A stretch of DNA of 64,000 nucleotides. Source: Pseudomonas wuhanensis. GTDB taxonomy: Bacteria > Pseudomonadota > Gammaproteobacteria > Pseudomonadales > Pseudomonadaceae. How positions within the stretch are numbered: position 1 is the first letter of the stretch; every line of letters starts with the position of its first letter. The notes beneath the pieces were generated by a model. That model searched no databases, had not been told where the DNA came from, and saw nothing but the letters and a program-made list of their open reading frames with translations. The translations under genes were made by a program, and so were the position numbers. Shown piece by piece: positions 36,163 to 43,107 of this stretch. The stretch is from contig NZ_CP117430.1 in assembly GCF_030687395.1 (NCBI RefSeq), forward strand, positions 868,001 through 932,000, read 5' to 3'.

Positions 36163-37827
36163 ATGGCTCAATACGTCTTCACCATGCATCGGCTGGGCAA
36201 AGTTGTTCCGCCGAAGCGGGAAATCCTGAAAAACATTTCGCTGTCGTTCTTCCCAGGCGCCAAAATCGGCGTACTCGGTCTCAACGGTTCGGGTAAGTCC
36301 ACGCTGCTGAAAATCATGGCTGGCGTCGATACCGAGTTCGACGGTGAAGCCCGTCCGATGCCGGACCTGAACATTGGTTACCTGCCGCAGGAGCCGATTC
36401 TGGATCCGACCAAGACCGTGCGTGAAGTGGTCGAGGAAGCGGTCAGCGTGATCAAGGACGCTCAGGCGCGTCTGGACGAGGTTTACGCGGCCTACGCTGA
36501 ACCGGATGCAGACTTCGACAAGCTGGCGGCAGAACAGGCCAAACTTGAAGCCATCCTGCAAGCCAGCGACGGTCACAACCTGGATCGCCAACTGGAAGTC
36601 GCCGCTGATGCACTGCGCCTGCCAGCGTGGGATGCCAAGGTCGAATTCCTGTCCGGTGGTGAAAAGCGTCGTGTGGCCCTGTGCCGCCTGCTGTTGTCCG
36701 CACCGGACATGCTGCTGCTCGACGAACCGACCAACCACCTGGACGCCGATTCCGTCGCCTGGCTGGAGCACTTCCTGCACGATTTCCCGGGCACCGTGGT
36801 TGCGATCACGCACGACCGTTACTTCCTGGACAACGTCGCCGGCTGGATCCTCGAGCTCGACCGCGGTGCTGGTATCCCGTACGAGGGCAACTATTCGGGT
36901 TGGCTTGAAGCCAAGTCCGATCGTCTGGCGGCCGAATCCAAGCAGCAGTCGGCTCACGAAAAGGCCATGAAGGAAGAACTGGAGTGGGTGCGCAAAGGCG
37001 CCAAGGCCCGCCAGTCCAAATCCAAGGCTCGTCTGCAACGCTTCGAAGAAATGCAATCGCAGGAATTCCAGAAGCGCAGCGAAACCAACGAGATCTACAT
37101 CCCGGCCGGCCCGCGCCTGGGCGACAAGGTCATCGAGTTCAAGAACGTCAGCAAGGGCTACGGCGATCGCGTGCTGATCGACAACCTGTCGTTCTCCATG
37201 CCTAAAGGCGCCATCGTTGGCGTGATCGGCGGTAACGGTGCCGGTAAATCGACCCTGTTCCGTATGCTGATGGGCAAGGAAACGCCGGATTCGGGCTCCA
37301 TCGAAGTCGGCGAAACCGTGCAGCTGGCGTGCGTCGATCAGAGCCGTGAAGACCTGGACGGCAGCAAGACTGTGTTCCAGCAAATCTCCGACGGTTCCGA
37401 TCAGATTCGCATCGGCAACTACGAGATCCCGTCGCGCACCTACGTGGGGCGCTTCAACTTCAAGGGCGGCGATCAGCAGAAGTTCGTCAAGGACCTGTCC
37501 GGTGGTGAGCGTGGTCGCTTGCACCTGGCCCTGACCCTGAAAGAGGGCGGCAACGTCCTGCTGCTCGACGAACCGTCCAACGACCTCGACGTTGAAACCC
37601 TGCGTTCCCTGGAAGAAGCCCTGCTGGACTTCCCGGGCGCCGCCATTGTGATCTCCCACGATCGGTGGTTCCTTGACCGCGTCGCGACTCACATCCTGGC
37701 GTACGAAGACGACTCGCAAGCGGTGTTCTTCGAAGGCAACTACACCGAGTACGAAGCCGATCGTCGCAAGCGCCTTGGCGAAGCGGCTGCCCAGCCACAC
37801 CGGGTACGCCACAAAAAACTGGCCTGA
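36163..37827 (+). CDS. ettA: ABC-F protein, energy-dependent translational throttle A
   Basis: 554 residues with two ATP-binding cassettes and no membrane part: Walker A GLNGSGKSTLLK and GGNGAGKSTLFR; signature LSGGEKRRVALCR and LSGGERGRLHLAL; Walker B MLLLDEPTNHLD and LLLDEPSNDLD. The linker (SRAMKEEL-WVRKGAKARQSKSKARLQ) is of the basic ARE-type found in EttA. EttA binds the ribosomal E site and gates translation by the ADP/ATP ratio. The family length and motifs are unambiguous. It ends in a strong terminator. Confidence 0.95.
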   Translation: MAQYVFTMHRLGKVVPPKREILKNISLSFFPGAKIGVLGLNGSGKSTLLKIMAGVDTEFDGEARPMPDLNIGYLPQEPILDPTKTVREVVEEAVSVIKDAQARLDEVYAAYAEPDADFDKLAAEQAKLEAILQASDGHNLDRQLEVAADALRLPAWDAKVEFLSGGEKRRVALCRLLLSAPDMLLLDEPTNHLDADSVAWLEHFLHDFPGTVVAITHDRYFLDNVAGWILELDRGAGIPYEGNYSGWLEAKSDRLAAESKQQSAHEKAMKEELEWVRKGAKARQSKSKARLQRFEEMQSQEFQKRSETNEIYIPAGPRLGDKVIEFKNVSKGYGDRVLIDNLSFSMPKGAIVGVIGGNGAGKSTLFRMLMGKETPDSGSIEVGETVQLACVDQSREDLDGSKTVFQQISDGSDQIRIGNYEIPSRTYVGRFNFKGGDQQKFVKDLSGGERGRLHLALTLKEGGNVLLLDEPSNDLDVETLRSLEEALLDFPGAAIVISHDRWFLDRVATHILAYEDDSQAVFFEGNYTEYEADRRKRLGEAAAQPHRVRHKKLA

Positions 37828-37844
37828 TTTCAGGTTGGTTGCAT

Positions 37845-37877
37845 AAAAAAACGGAGCCTTCGGGGCTCCGTTTTTTT
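37845..37877 (+). terminator. ettA terminator
   Basis: ACGGAGCC-TTCGG-GGCTCCGT hairpin with an A run before and seven T after, 20-odd bases beyond the ettA stop. Confidence 0.9.
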
Positions 37878-37902
37878 ATGGGCGTTCAGTAAGACCGAGG
37901 CG

Positions 37903-38004
37903 CGGCTATCGCGGGCAAGCCCGCTCCCACAGGGATCTGTTTCAGGCTCGGATTTTGAGAACGTTCGAGAACCCTTGTGGGAGCGGGCTTGCCCGCGAAG
38001 GCGT
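37903..38004. repeat. REP doublet (opposite orientation)
   Basis: Two facing REP palindromes: GCGGGCAAGCCCGCTCCCAC at the left and TGTGGGAGCGGGCTTGCCCG at the right, separated by about 45 bases of unrelated sequence. Here the tips point inward, unlike the other doublets. It lies between ettA and the Gre gene. Confidence 0.85.
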
Positions 38005-38012
38005 CATCGAAT

Positions 38013-38507
38013 TCACCCAATCGCAATGGCCAGAACCTCAATCACCAAATCCCCCGCCGGCCGCTTCCACAACACTTCATCGCCCACCTGCGCCCCGAGC
38101 AACGCCCGCCCCAGCGGCGAGCTCCAATTGATCAAGCCATGGGCGGCATCCGCCTGGTCTTCTCCGACCAATTGCACGCGCTGCTCATGACCGTGCTCGT
38201 CGGCAAAGGTCACCCAGTTGCCGATCTGCACTTTATCGACCGAGGAGGCCTGCGCGACCACTTGGGCGCTTTGCAGGCGCTGCTTGAAGTAGCGCCAGTC
38301 GCGATCGAGGTCGGCCTGGCGCTGCTTGTCGGCCAGTTCGCCTTTGGCGCTTTCCTCATCAAGCAGTTTTTGCAGTTCGGCGACTTTCGCCTGAAGCTGC
38401 GCGAGGCCCGCTGGCGTGACGTAATTGGGCTGCGCGCTGACCTGCCGTTCGACTGGCTGATCGGTTTGTGCAGCAGCGTTATCTTCATTGACGAAGGCGC
38501 GACTCAT
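38013..38507 (-). CDS. GreA/GreB-family transcript cleavage factor
   Basis: 164 residues. It shows the Gre layout: a charged N-terminal coiled coil (NYVTPAGLAQLQAKVAELQ; then RDWRYFKQRLQSAQVV) and the C-terminal FKBP-like domain (VDKVQIGNWVTFADEHGHEQ and ISP-like INWSSPLGRALLGAQVGDEVLW). These proteins rescue stalled RNA polymerase. The start at MSRAFVNEDN leaves a 25-residue extension before the coil. The best name is GreB-like, though the coil tip lacks the usual acidic pair order, so I leave the symbol empty. Confidence 0.8.
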   Translation of the reverse strand: MSRAFVNEDNAAAQTDQPVERQVSAQPNYVTPAGLAQLQAKVAELQKLLDEESAKGELADKQRQADLDRDWRYFKQRLQSAQVVAQASSVDKVQIGNWVTFADEHGHEQRVQLVGEDQADAAHGLINWSSPLGRALLGAQVGDEVLWKRPAGDLVIEVLAIAIG

Positions 38508-38577
38508 GCTGTTCTCCCGTTATAGGGTTTGGGCCATGGTCGCAGGCTTTAAGTTTCGACGAATGTCTGTAAACGAC

Positions 38578-38934
38578 TTATTGCGAGCGATAGGCTCGCG
38601 CGGCGTCCCTGTCTTTCTGTTGTTGCCAGGCCCGTTCGCGCTCGTCCCAATGGCGTTCCTTGTACTCGTTACGATCCTCGTTTTCACGCATGGCCTGGCA
38701 CTGACGGAAGCCATCGGTCCAGCCTTCGGCGTATTGCTTGTCCTTGAGGTAACGCGGGACATTCTTGCGAAACTCGCCAGTGATCGCCCCGGCGGCTTGC
38801 CGGCCACTGCTGCAACCGTCATCGAAGCCATCGGCGAACGCCGGCGGATAACCCTTGGCGATCAGATCCTCGTGGGTCGACTGGCATCCCGTGATCATTA
38901 CCAACAACCCCAATACACCCACGCAACGCCACAT
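38578..38934 (-). CDS. Small lipoprotein
   Basis: 118 residues, starting MWRCVGVLGLLVMITGCQST. The lipobox is LVMITGC with Cys at position 17, followed by Q-S, so outer-membrane localisation is likely. The mature part contains GYPPAFADGFDDGCSSGRQAAG and is rich in charged residues to the C terminus (ENEDRNEYKERHWDERERAW). I do not recognise the family by name. It is 70 bases from the Gre gene on the same strand. Confidence 0.8.
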   Translation of the reverse strand: MWRCVGVLGLLVMITGCQSTHEDLIAKGYPPAFADGFDDGCSSGRQAAGAITGEFRKNVPRYLKDKQYAEGWTDGFRQCQAMRENEDRNEYKERHWDERERAWQQQKDRDAARAYRSQ

Positions 38935-39040
38935 CTCGGACTCCTGGACCGTTCAACGGCCTATAAGGGAAGTCTAGAAGCGGAACTGTCGGGTGTGTGT
39001 GAAAGGCTTGTGATTAATCTGTGGGCTTACAAGGATTCCA

Positions 39041-39124
39041 TGTGGGAGCGGGCTTGCTCGCGAAGGCGGTGTGTCAGTCAACATTTATATCGACTGACAC
39101 TTCGCTTTCGCGAGCAAGCCCGCT
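39041..39124. repeat. REP doublet split by the IS110 element (left piece)
   Basis: Begins TGTGGGAGCGGGCTTGCTCG and should end CGAGCAAGCCCGCTCCCACA, but the copy breaks off after GCCCGCT at 39124. The missing CTCCCACA reappears at 40365-40372, beyond the IS element. So the transposon sits inside this REP. Confidence 0.9.
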
Positions 39125-39142
39125 TGTGTCTTGCGCAGGACT

Positions 39143-39335
39143 TAGACTGAAGATGAGAGCGGTGAGTGGCAAGCTGAACGCCCGGAGTGCTAGCAGCACG
39201 TGTGGGAGCCCATGCTGCCATTCACCTCTCCACTCTGGTTATTGAGCCCGAACAGTTGAACGAGCCGACCTCGAACATTACAAGCGTGGAGCCCAACCAG
39301 AGCGCTCTCATTTATGAGTGTAAGAGGGTTTAGCC
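39143..39335 (+). ncRNA. Candidate bridge RNA in the left end of the IS110 element
   Basis: The left end folds into two hairpins. The first (39157-39230) closes with GGTGAGTGGCA/TGCCATTCACC (11 pairs, one G-T) and has in its loop GCCCG (39180-39184) and TGTGGGAG (39201-39208), the left target half and the exact complement of the right target half (CTCCCACA). The second (39233-39302) closes with CTCTGGTT/AACCAGAG and carries ACAGTTG (39252-39258), identical to the last 7 bases before the right-end core, and TTACAAG (39278-39284), pairing with the left-end CTTGT. This is the guide arrangement of bridge RNAs. Exact ends are not known. Confidence 0.8.
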
Positions 39336-40265
39336 ATGTTTTCCTGCGCAGGCATTGATGTTTCCAAAGACAGTCTGGAAGTCTGGATTAATTCGCAAGG
39401 CATTGGTGCGAGTTTTCCGAACAGCGCCAGTGGTTTCCCGGTGCTGATTGATTGGTTAAAAGGCTTCGAAGTCACCCGCGTGTTACTGGAAGCCACCGGT
39501 GGCTACGAGCGGGGGCCCATGAAGGTGCTTCAAAGGGGCGGCTTTGACGTCTTACGAATCAATCCTCGTCGGGCGAAAGATTTTGCCAAGGCAATGGGTT
39601 ATCGCGCTAAAACAGACGCGATAGATGCGCGGCTTCTCGCCGAATTTGCAACGATTATAAAGGACGCCGATAGCCGTATCACCAGCGCCGAACAGGACAA
39701 TTTGCGTGCGCTGGTACAGCAACGCGAAAACTTTGTTCAGCAGCAAAGTGACGACAGGCGGCGTATCAAAACGGCTTCTGTCGACTCGATAAAACCCTTG
39801 TTGCAAAGCCATATCGACTATTTAGATCAGGCAATAAAGTCGATAGAACAGCTGATCTGCCAAAGCGCCAAAGACCTGGACAGTGAAAAAATTGCCCGCT
39901 TGCGCTCGGTTAAGGGACTAGGGCTCGTGACCGCAGCCAGCATCATGGCCTACCTGCCTGAGCTGGGAGAGGTTGGACGGCACGAGATCGCAGCACTGGC
40001 AGGGATCGCCCCTTACAACGACGACAGCGGCAACCACGAAGGGCCTCGTCATATAAGCGGTGGCCGATTTGCCGTGCGACGTGCGATGTACATGGCCAGT
40101 TGGGCTGTGATTTTGCGACAACCCGAGTTCAAAGCCCGATATGACGCGCTTCGCCTGAGAGGTAAATGCGCGAAAGTGGCGCTGATCGCCTGCATGCGGG
40201 TGTTGTTGATAAGGCTGAACGCGATGATCCGTGACCAAACTGAGTGGAGAGAGCAGGCAGCCTAA
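39336..40265 (+). CDS. IS110-family transposase (DEDD recombinase)
   Basis: 309 residues. The RuvC-like N-terminal domain has D7-8 (FSCAGIDVSKDSLEV), E in LLEATGGYERGP, and D in KTDAIDARLLAEFA; the C-terminal Transposase_20 domain has LRSVKGLGLVTAASIMAYLPELG and the catalytic-serine-type region LAGIAPYNDDSG. In IS110 recombinases these two domains form the active site. RBS AAGAGGG is upstream. The frame is intact, so the element may still be active. Its codon use is lower-GC than neighbours. Confidence 0.95.
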   Translation: MFSCAGIDVSKDSLEVWINSQGIGASFPNSASGFPVLIDWLKGFEVTRVLLEATGGYERGPMKVLQRGGFDVLRINPRRAKDFAKAMGYRAKTDAIDARLLAEFATIIKDADSRITSAEQDNLRALVQQRENFVQQQSDDRRRIKTASVDSIKPLLQSHIDYLDQAIKSIEQLICQSAKDLDSEKIARLRSVKGLGLVTAASIMAYLPELGEVGRHEIAALAGIAPYNDDSGNHEGPRHISGGRFAVRRAMYMASWAVILRQPEFKARYDALRLRGKCAKVALIACMRVLLIRLNAMIRDQTEWREQAA

Positions 40266-40364
40266 ACAGACTGCTTGCTCATTTGGGAAATCACATGGTT
40301 TGAGACTGTGGAAGTTCGGCTGCCCTTTGATCAAACTTCAAAATAAAAGACATCAAGACAGTTG

Positions 40365-40374
40365 CTCCCACAAG
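40365..40374. repeat. REP right remnant after the IS
   Basis: CTCCCACAAG completes the REP broken at 39124, giving CGAGCAAGCCCGCTCCCACA when joined. It is separated from the DUF4105 stop codon by about 10 bases. Confidence 0.85.
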
Positions 40375-40383
40375 GGATTTGCG

Positions 40384-42237
40384 TCAATAGTGATACCACT
40401 TCACCTCAAGCATCACTTCGTTTTCGGGCGAAGCCAGGTGGCTGAATTCACGCTGGGCGCTCAGGCGCACACCCAGATTGCGCGACAGTTCCCACTGCTG
40501 ATTCAGGCTCACACTCCGGCGCACTTCGCCATTGGTGAAGTAATCGCCCTTGGCTTCCAGGCTGAAGTTGCCCAGCGGGTTTTTCCACAGCAGACCGCTG
40601 TTGAAGCCCGCGGCCGGTGCGATGAATTGCGCAAAGTCATTATTGTGCTCTACGCGCACGGTACCCAAGGCGAAACCGAGCATGTCGTCACCCAGTTGCC
40701 AGGTCCCGCCGCCACCGCCGTTGACATGGCTGACCAGGGTTTCGTCATCATGCTTGCCCGGTACGCGCTCCAGGCCACCGGTGACTTGCCATGACAGCGG
40801 TTGCAGCAATTCATTGCGAGGCGTCAGCGAGCGGATGGTCGCCAGATCCAGTTGCTGCAACTGCCACTCATTGCCTTCGTATTGACGCAGCTTCATCTGC
40901 AGAATTTCGATCTGCGCACCGAGGGGGAAGCTTTCCATGTTGTCATTGAGGTCGTGATAGGCCATGCGCAGGCCATATTCGCCGAAGGCCTTGTCGCCCC
41001 GGGTGCCGATGCCGGCCTGCCAGGTGCGGGACTCATGACCGTCCTCGGGCAGGCCGGGTTGCGGAATTTTCAGCTCCGGGGGCGGGTTTTGATTGATTGC
41101 TCGCAGCAATTCGAAACTGCGTTGGGCCCGTTGCGGGTCACGTTCCTGGCCATTGGCGCGATAACGCTCCAGACGATAAGCCGCATCAATGATCAACGCC
41201 TGACGGTCGCGAGGTAGAGCCTTGAACGCCGGGGTCTGCAATTGTTTCTGATCGGCACTGACTTTCAGCACCCACTCCTGCTCTTCGGAGGTTAATGGCT
41301 CGGCACGGCTTAGCAGTTCACGCTCACGGGACGGGCGATACTCGATCGATTCCACCAGCCCGGCTTCTTTCACCGCTTTTACCGTGTCGGTGGGGATGGC
41401 CGTCAACGGGAATTGCTCGGTCAACTGCAGGCTCGGCCGTGCCACTTGCAACAGCTCAAGCAGGCGGTAGGAGCAGTTTTCGTCGAAGAAGAAGTAGTCG
41501 AACTGGATCTGCTTGAGCTCCCAGACGTGCTCGACCATGCGCTCGGTTTCCTGCTGGGTCAGGTTCAGGCGGTATTCCCACAGATCGCGGTTCTCGAGGC
41601 TGCGGTATTCAGAGAGTTTTTCCTGATACGGCACCAGCGCAAACAGCCCGGGATAACCGCCCATCAAGCCTTTCCAGGCGTACAGAATGCTGTTGTCCGA
41701 ACCTTCGATGTAGGCGCCGAAGTTGATCGCGTAACTGAGCAGCGACGTCTTGTCGCTCTGCACATTGGCCTGATCGATGCGCAGCAAGGTGTGGCCGAAC
41801 ATCGACGATGGGCTGTTCAGGTAGGCCGCCGGAAAAATCATCACCGCGCTATGGGGCGAAACGTCCTTGAACCATTGCTTGAACTCAGCACAGTCCGGCG
41901 TCGGCAGATCGCTCAGCTCAAGTTGCGCCTTGAGCCAGCGGGTGCGGGCCGGATAAACGCATTGGGCATGCTGCTCACCGGCACTGGCCGGGGCATACAG
42001 TGCCTGCACGGTCGCCGCCAGTTCACGGTCGGGATGTTCGTTGCCCTCGGGGGCGAGAAAGAATTTCTTGTCGCTGACATAGCTGCGCCAGCCACCGAGC
42101 TTGGCGGTTTCGTAATGCCCCAGGGAAATCCAGAAGGGGTCGTTGGCCAGTTGCTGCAAACGTTGATTGTCGATATGTGGCGCGGCGGACAGCGGGGCGC
42201 AGACACAGAGCGCCAGCCAGGCAAGGCGTTTGAGCAT
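40384..42237 (-). CDS. DUF4105 outer-membrane/periplasmic protein
   Basis: 617 residues, starting MLKRLAWLALCVCAPLSAAPH, a Sec signal peptide. An upstream start at 42273 is possible but would put charged residues before it. DUF4105 landmarks are MIFPAAYLNSPSSMFGHTLLRID, FFFDENCSYRLLELLQ and the first-half ARTRWLKAQLEL. The C-terminal half is rich in alternating polar/aromatic strands (SVSLNQQWELSRNLGVRLSAQ and a final WYHY), suggesting a beta-barrel. Function is unknown. The IS element sits about 20 bases beyond its stop. Confidence 0.85.
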   Translation of the reverse strand: MLKRLAWLALCVCAPLSAAPHIDNQRLQQLANDPFWISLGHYETAKLGGWRSYVSDKKFFLAPEGNEHPDRELAATVQALYAPASAGEQHAQCVYPARTRWLKAQLELSDLPTPDCAEFKQWFKDVSPHSAVMIFPAAYLNSPSSMFGHTLLRIDQANVQSDKTSLLSYAINFGAYIEGSDNSILYAWKGLMGGYPGLFALVPYQEKLSEYRSLENRDLWEYRLNLTQQETERMVEHVWELKQIQFDYFFFDENCSYRLLELLQVARPSLQLTEQFPLTAIPTDTVKAVKEAGLVESIEYRPSRERELLSRAEPLTSEEQEWVLKVSADQKQLQTPAFKALPRDRQALIIDAAYRLERYRANGQERDPQRAQRSFELLRAINQNPPPELKIPQPGLPEDGHESRTWQAGIGTRGDKAFGEYGLRMAYHDLNDNMESFPLGAQIEILQMKLRQYEGNEWQLQQLDLATIRSLTPRNELLQPLSWQVTGGLERVPGKHDDETLVSHVNGGGGGTWQLGDDMLGFALGTVRVEHNNDFAQFIAPAAGFNSGLLWKNPLGNFSLEAKGDYFTNGEVRRSVSLNQQWELSRNLGVRLSAQREFSHLASPENEVMLEVKWYHY

Positions 42238-42299
42238 AGTGAGCAACTTAAGCCGAAAGAAACAAAGACCCAAAGGGGCAGGCCAAAAGAGCCAGGTTC

Positions 42300-42333
42300 A
42301 AAAAATAAAACCCGCTCCCCAAAGAGAGCGGGC
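42300..42333 (-). terminator. Terminator after DUF3015 gene
   Basis: On the minus strand, CCCGCTC and GAGCGGG arms are followed by TTTTATTTTTT. It ends the DUF3015 transcript 10 bases after the stop. Confidence 0.8.
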
Positions 42334-42342
42334 CGGTCGAGC

Positions 42343-42831
42343 TTAAGCTTGAGTGGCGTACTTGGCCAGACGAGGATCGCTTTTCAGCACGGCCAGGGTG
42401 TTGGTATGCACGTCATCAGCGGTCACGTCAGCTTTGCTGAAGATCTGCTGGAAGTGCTGATGAGTCACAGCGGCGAAGTGCGCACGGTCTTCCGGCGCCA
42501 CGCCCAGTACCACGGCGTAAGTGGTCAGCGCTTCGCCCTGACCTTTAGCCATGTCTTCGGACAGCTCGTTCATCATGCCATTCATGGCGATCCAGGATTT
42601 GCCGCCATAGGTCAGCGACGCGTTGGTCGAGCAACCGTTGGTACCGGAGGTCATACCGAATGTTGCGTTACCGGAAGTGCCGTTGGTGGTGGATGCCAGG
42701 AAGTGTGCCGGGGTGCCACGCTGACCTTCGAACAGCATGTTGCCCCAACCGCAGTCCGGACCGCCTGGCGCCTGAGCCATGGCGTTGATGGATACAGCGG
42801 TGAAGAGAGTACCGAGAAGAATCCGTTTCAT
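42343..42831 (-). CDS. DUF3015 secreted protein
   Basis: 162 residues, starting MKRILLGTLFTAVSINAMAQ with a signal peptide. The mature part has GPDCGWGNMLFEGQRGTPAHFLASTTNGTSGNATFGMTSGTNGC, as in DUF3015 proteins. Two cysteines (DCG and NGC) may form a disulfide. No function is known. It is a monocistronic gene closed by its own terminator. Confidence 0.9.
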   Translation of the reverse strand: MKRILLGTLFTAVSINAMAQAPGGPDCGWGNMLFEGQRGTPAHFLASTTNGTSGNATFGMTSGTNGCSTNASLTYGGKSWIAMNGMMNELSEDMAKGQGEALTTYAVVLGVAPEDRAHFAAVTHQHFQQIFSKADVTADDVHTNTLAVLKSDPRLAKYATQA

Positions 42832-43107
42832 AGCTATGTTCTCTTTGTGTGCATACCAATGGACAGGGTGCTGGCCCCTAATGGTGCCAGTGGGCCGGTT
42901 ATTCGTTCCAGCCGCGCAGTTTGGAGTTTAGGCACGTTCCGGGGGTTCCGTTACTTTTTGCGAAACATTCGTTGAAAACCCTGATTTTGAGCCACTCGGC
43001 CCGAGGCTGAGGGTTTGTCTGAGCTTTGGCTATAGGCGCGCCTTGCCAGTGAGGTACGGGCAGCGCCAGAATGCCGCTATCTGCCCCGCCTGATGTAAGG
43101 AAGCCCG

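Larger units (their letters stand above)
39125..40366 (+). mobile_element. IS110-family insertion sequence (IS621-like) in a REP
   Basis: 1242 bases. The left junction is GCCCG-CT/TGTGTC and the right junction is CAGTTG-CT/CCCACA, so a CT core dinucleotide is shared and there is no target-site duplication of usual length. The short inverted sequence TGTCTTG (39127-39133) and CAAGACA (40354-40360) lies near the ends. It has a single transposase gene preceded by a 211-base non-coding left end, typical of the IS110 group. REP-targeted IS110 elements with a CT core are known (IS621). Confidence 0.9.

Noticed and set aside
36139..37812. A 557-codon open frame on the minus strand
   Set aside because: Antisense shadow of ettA.
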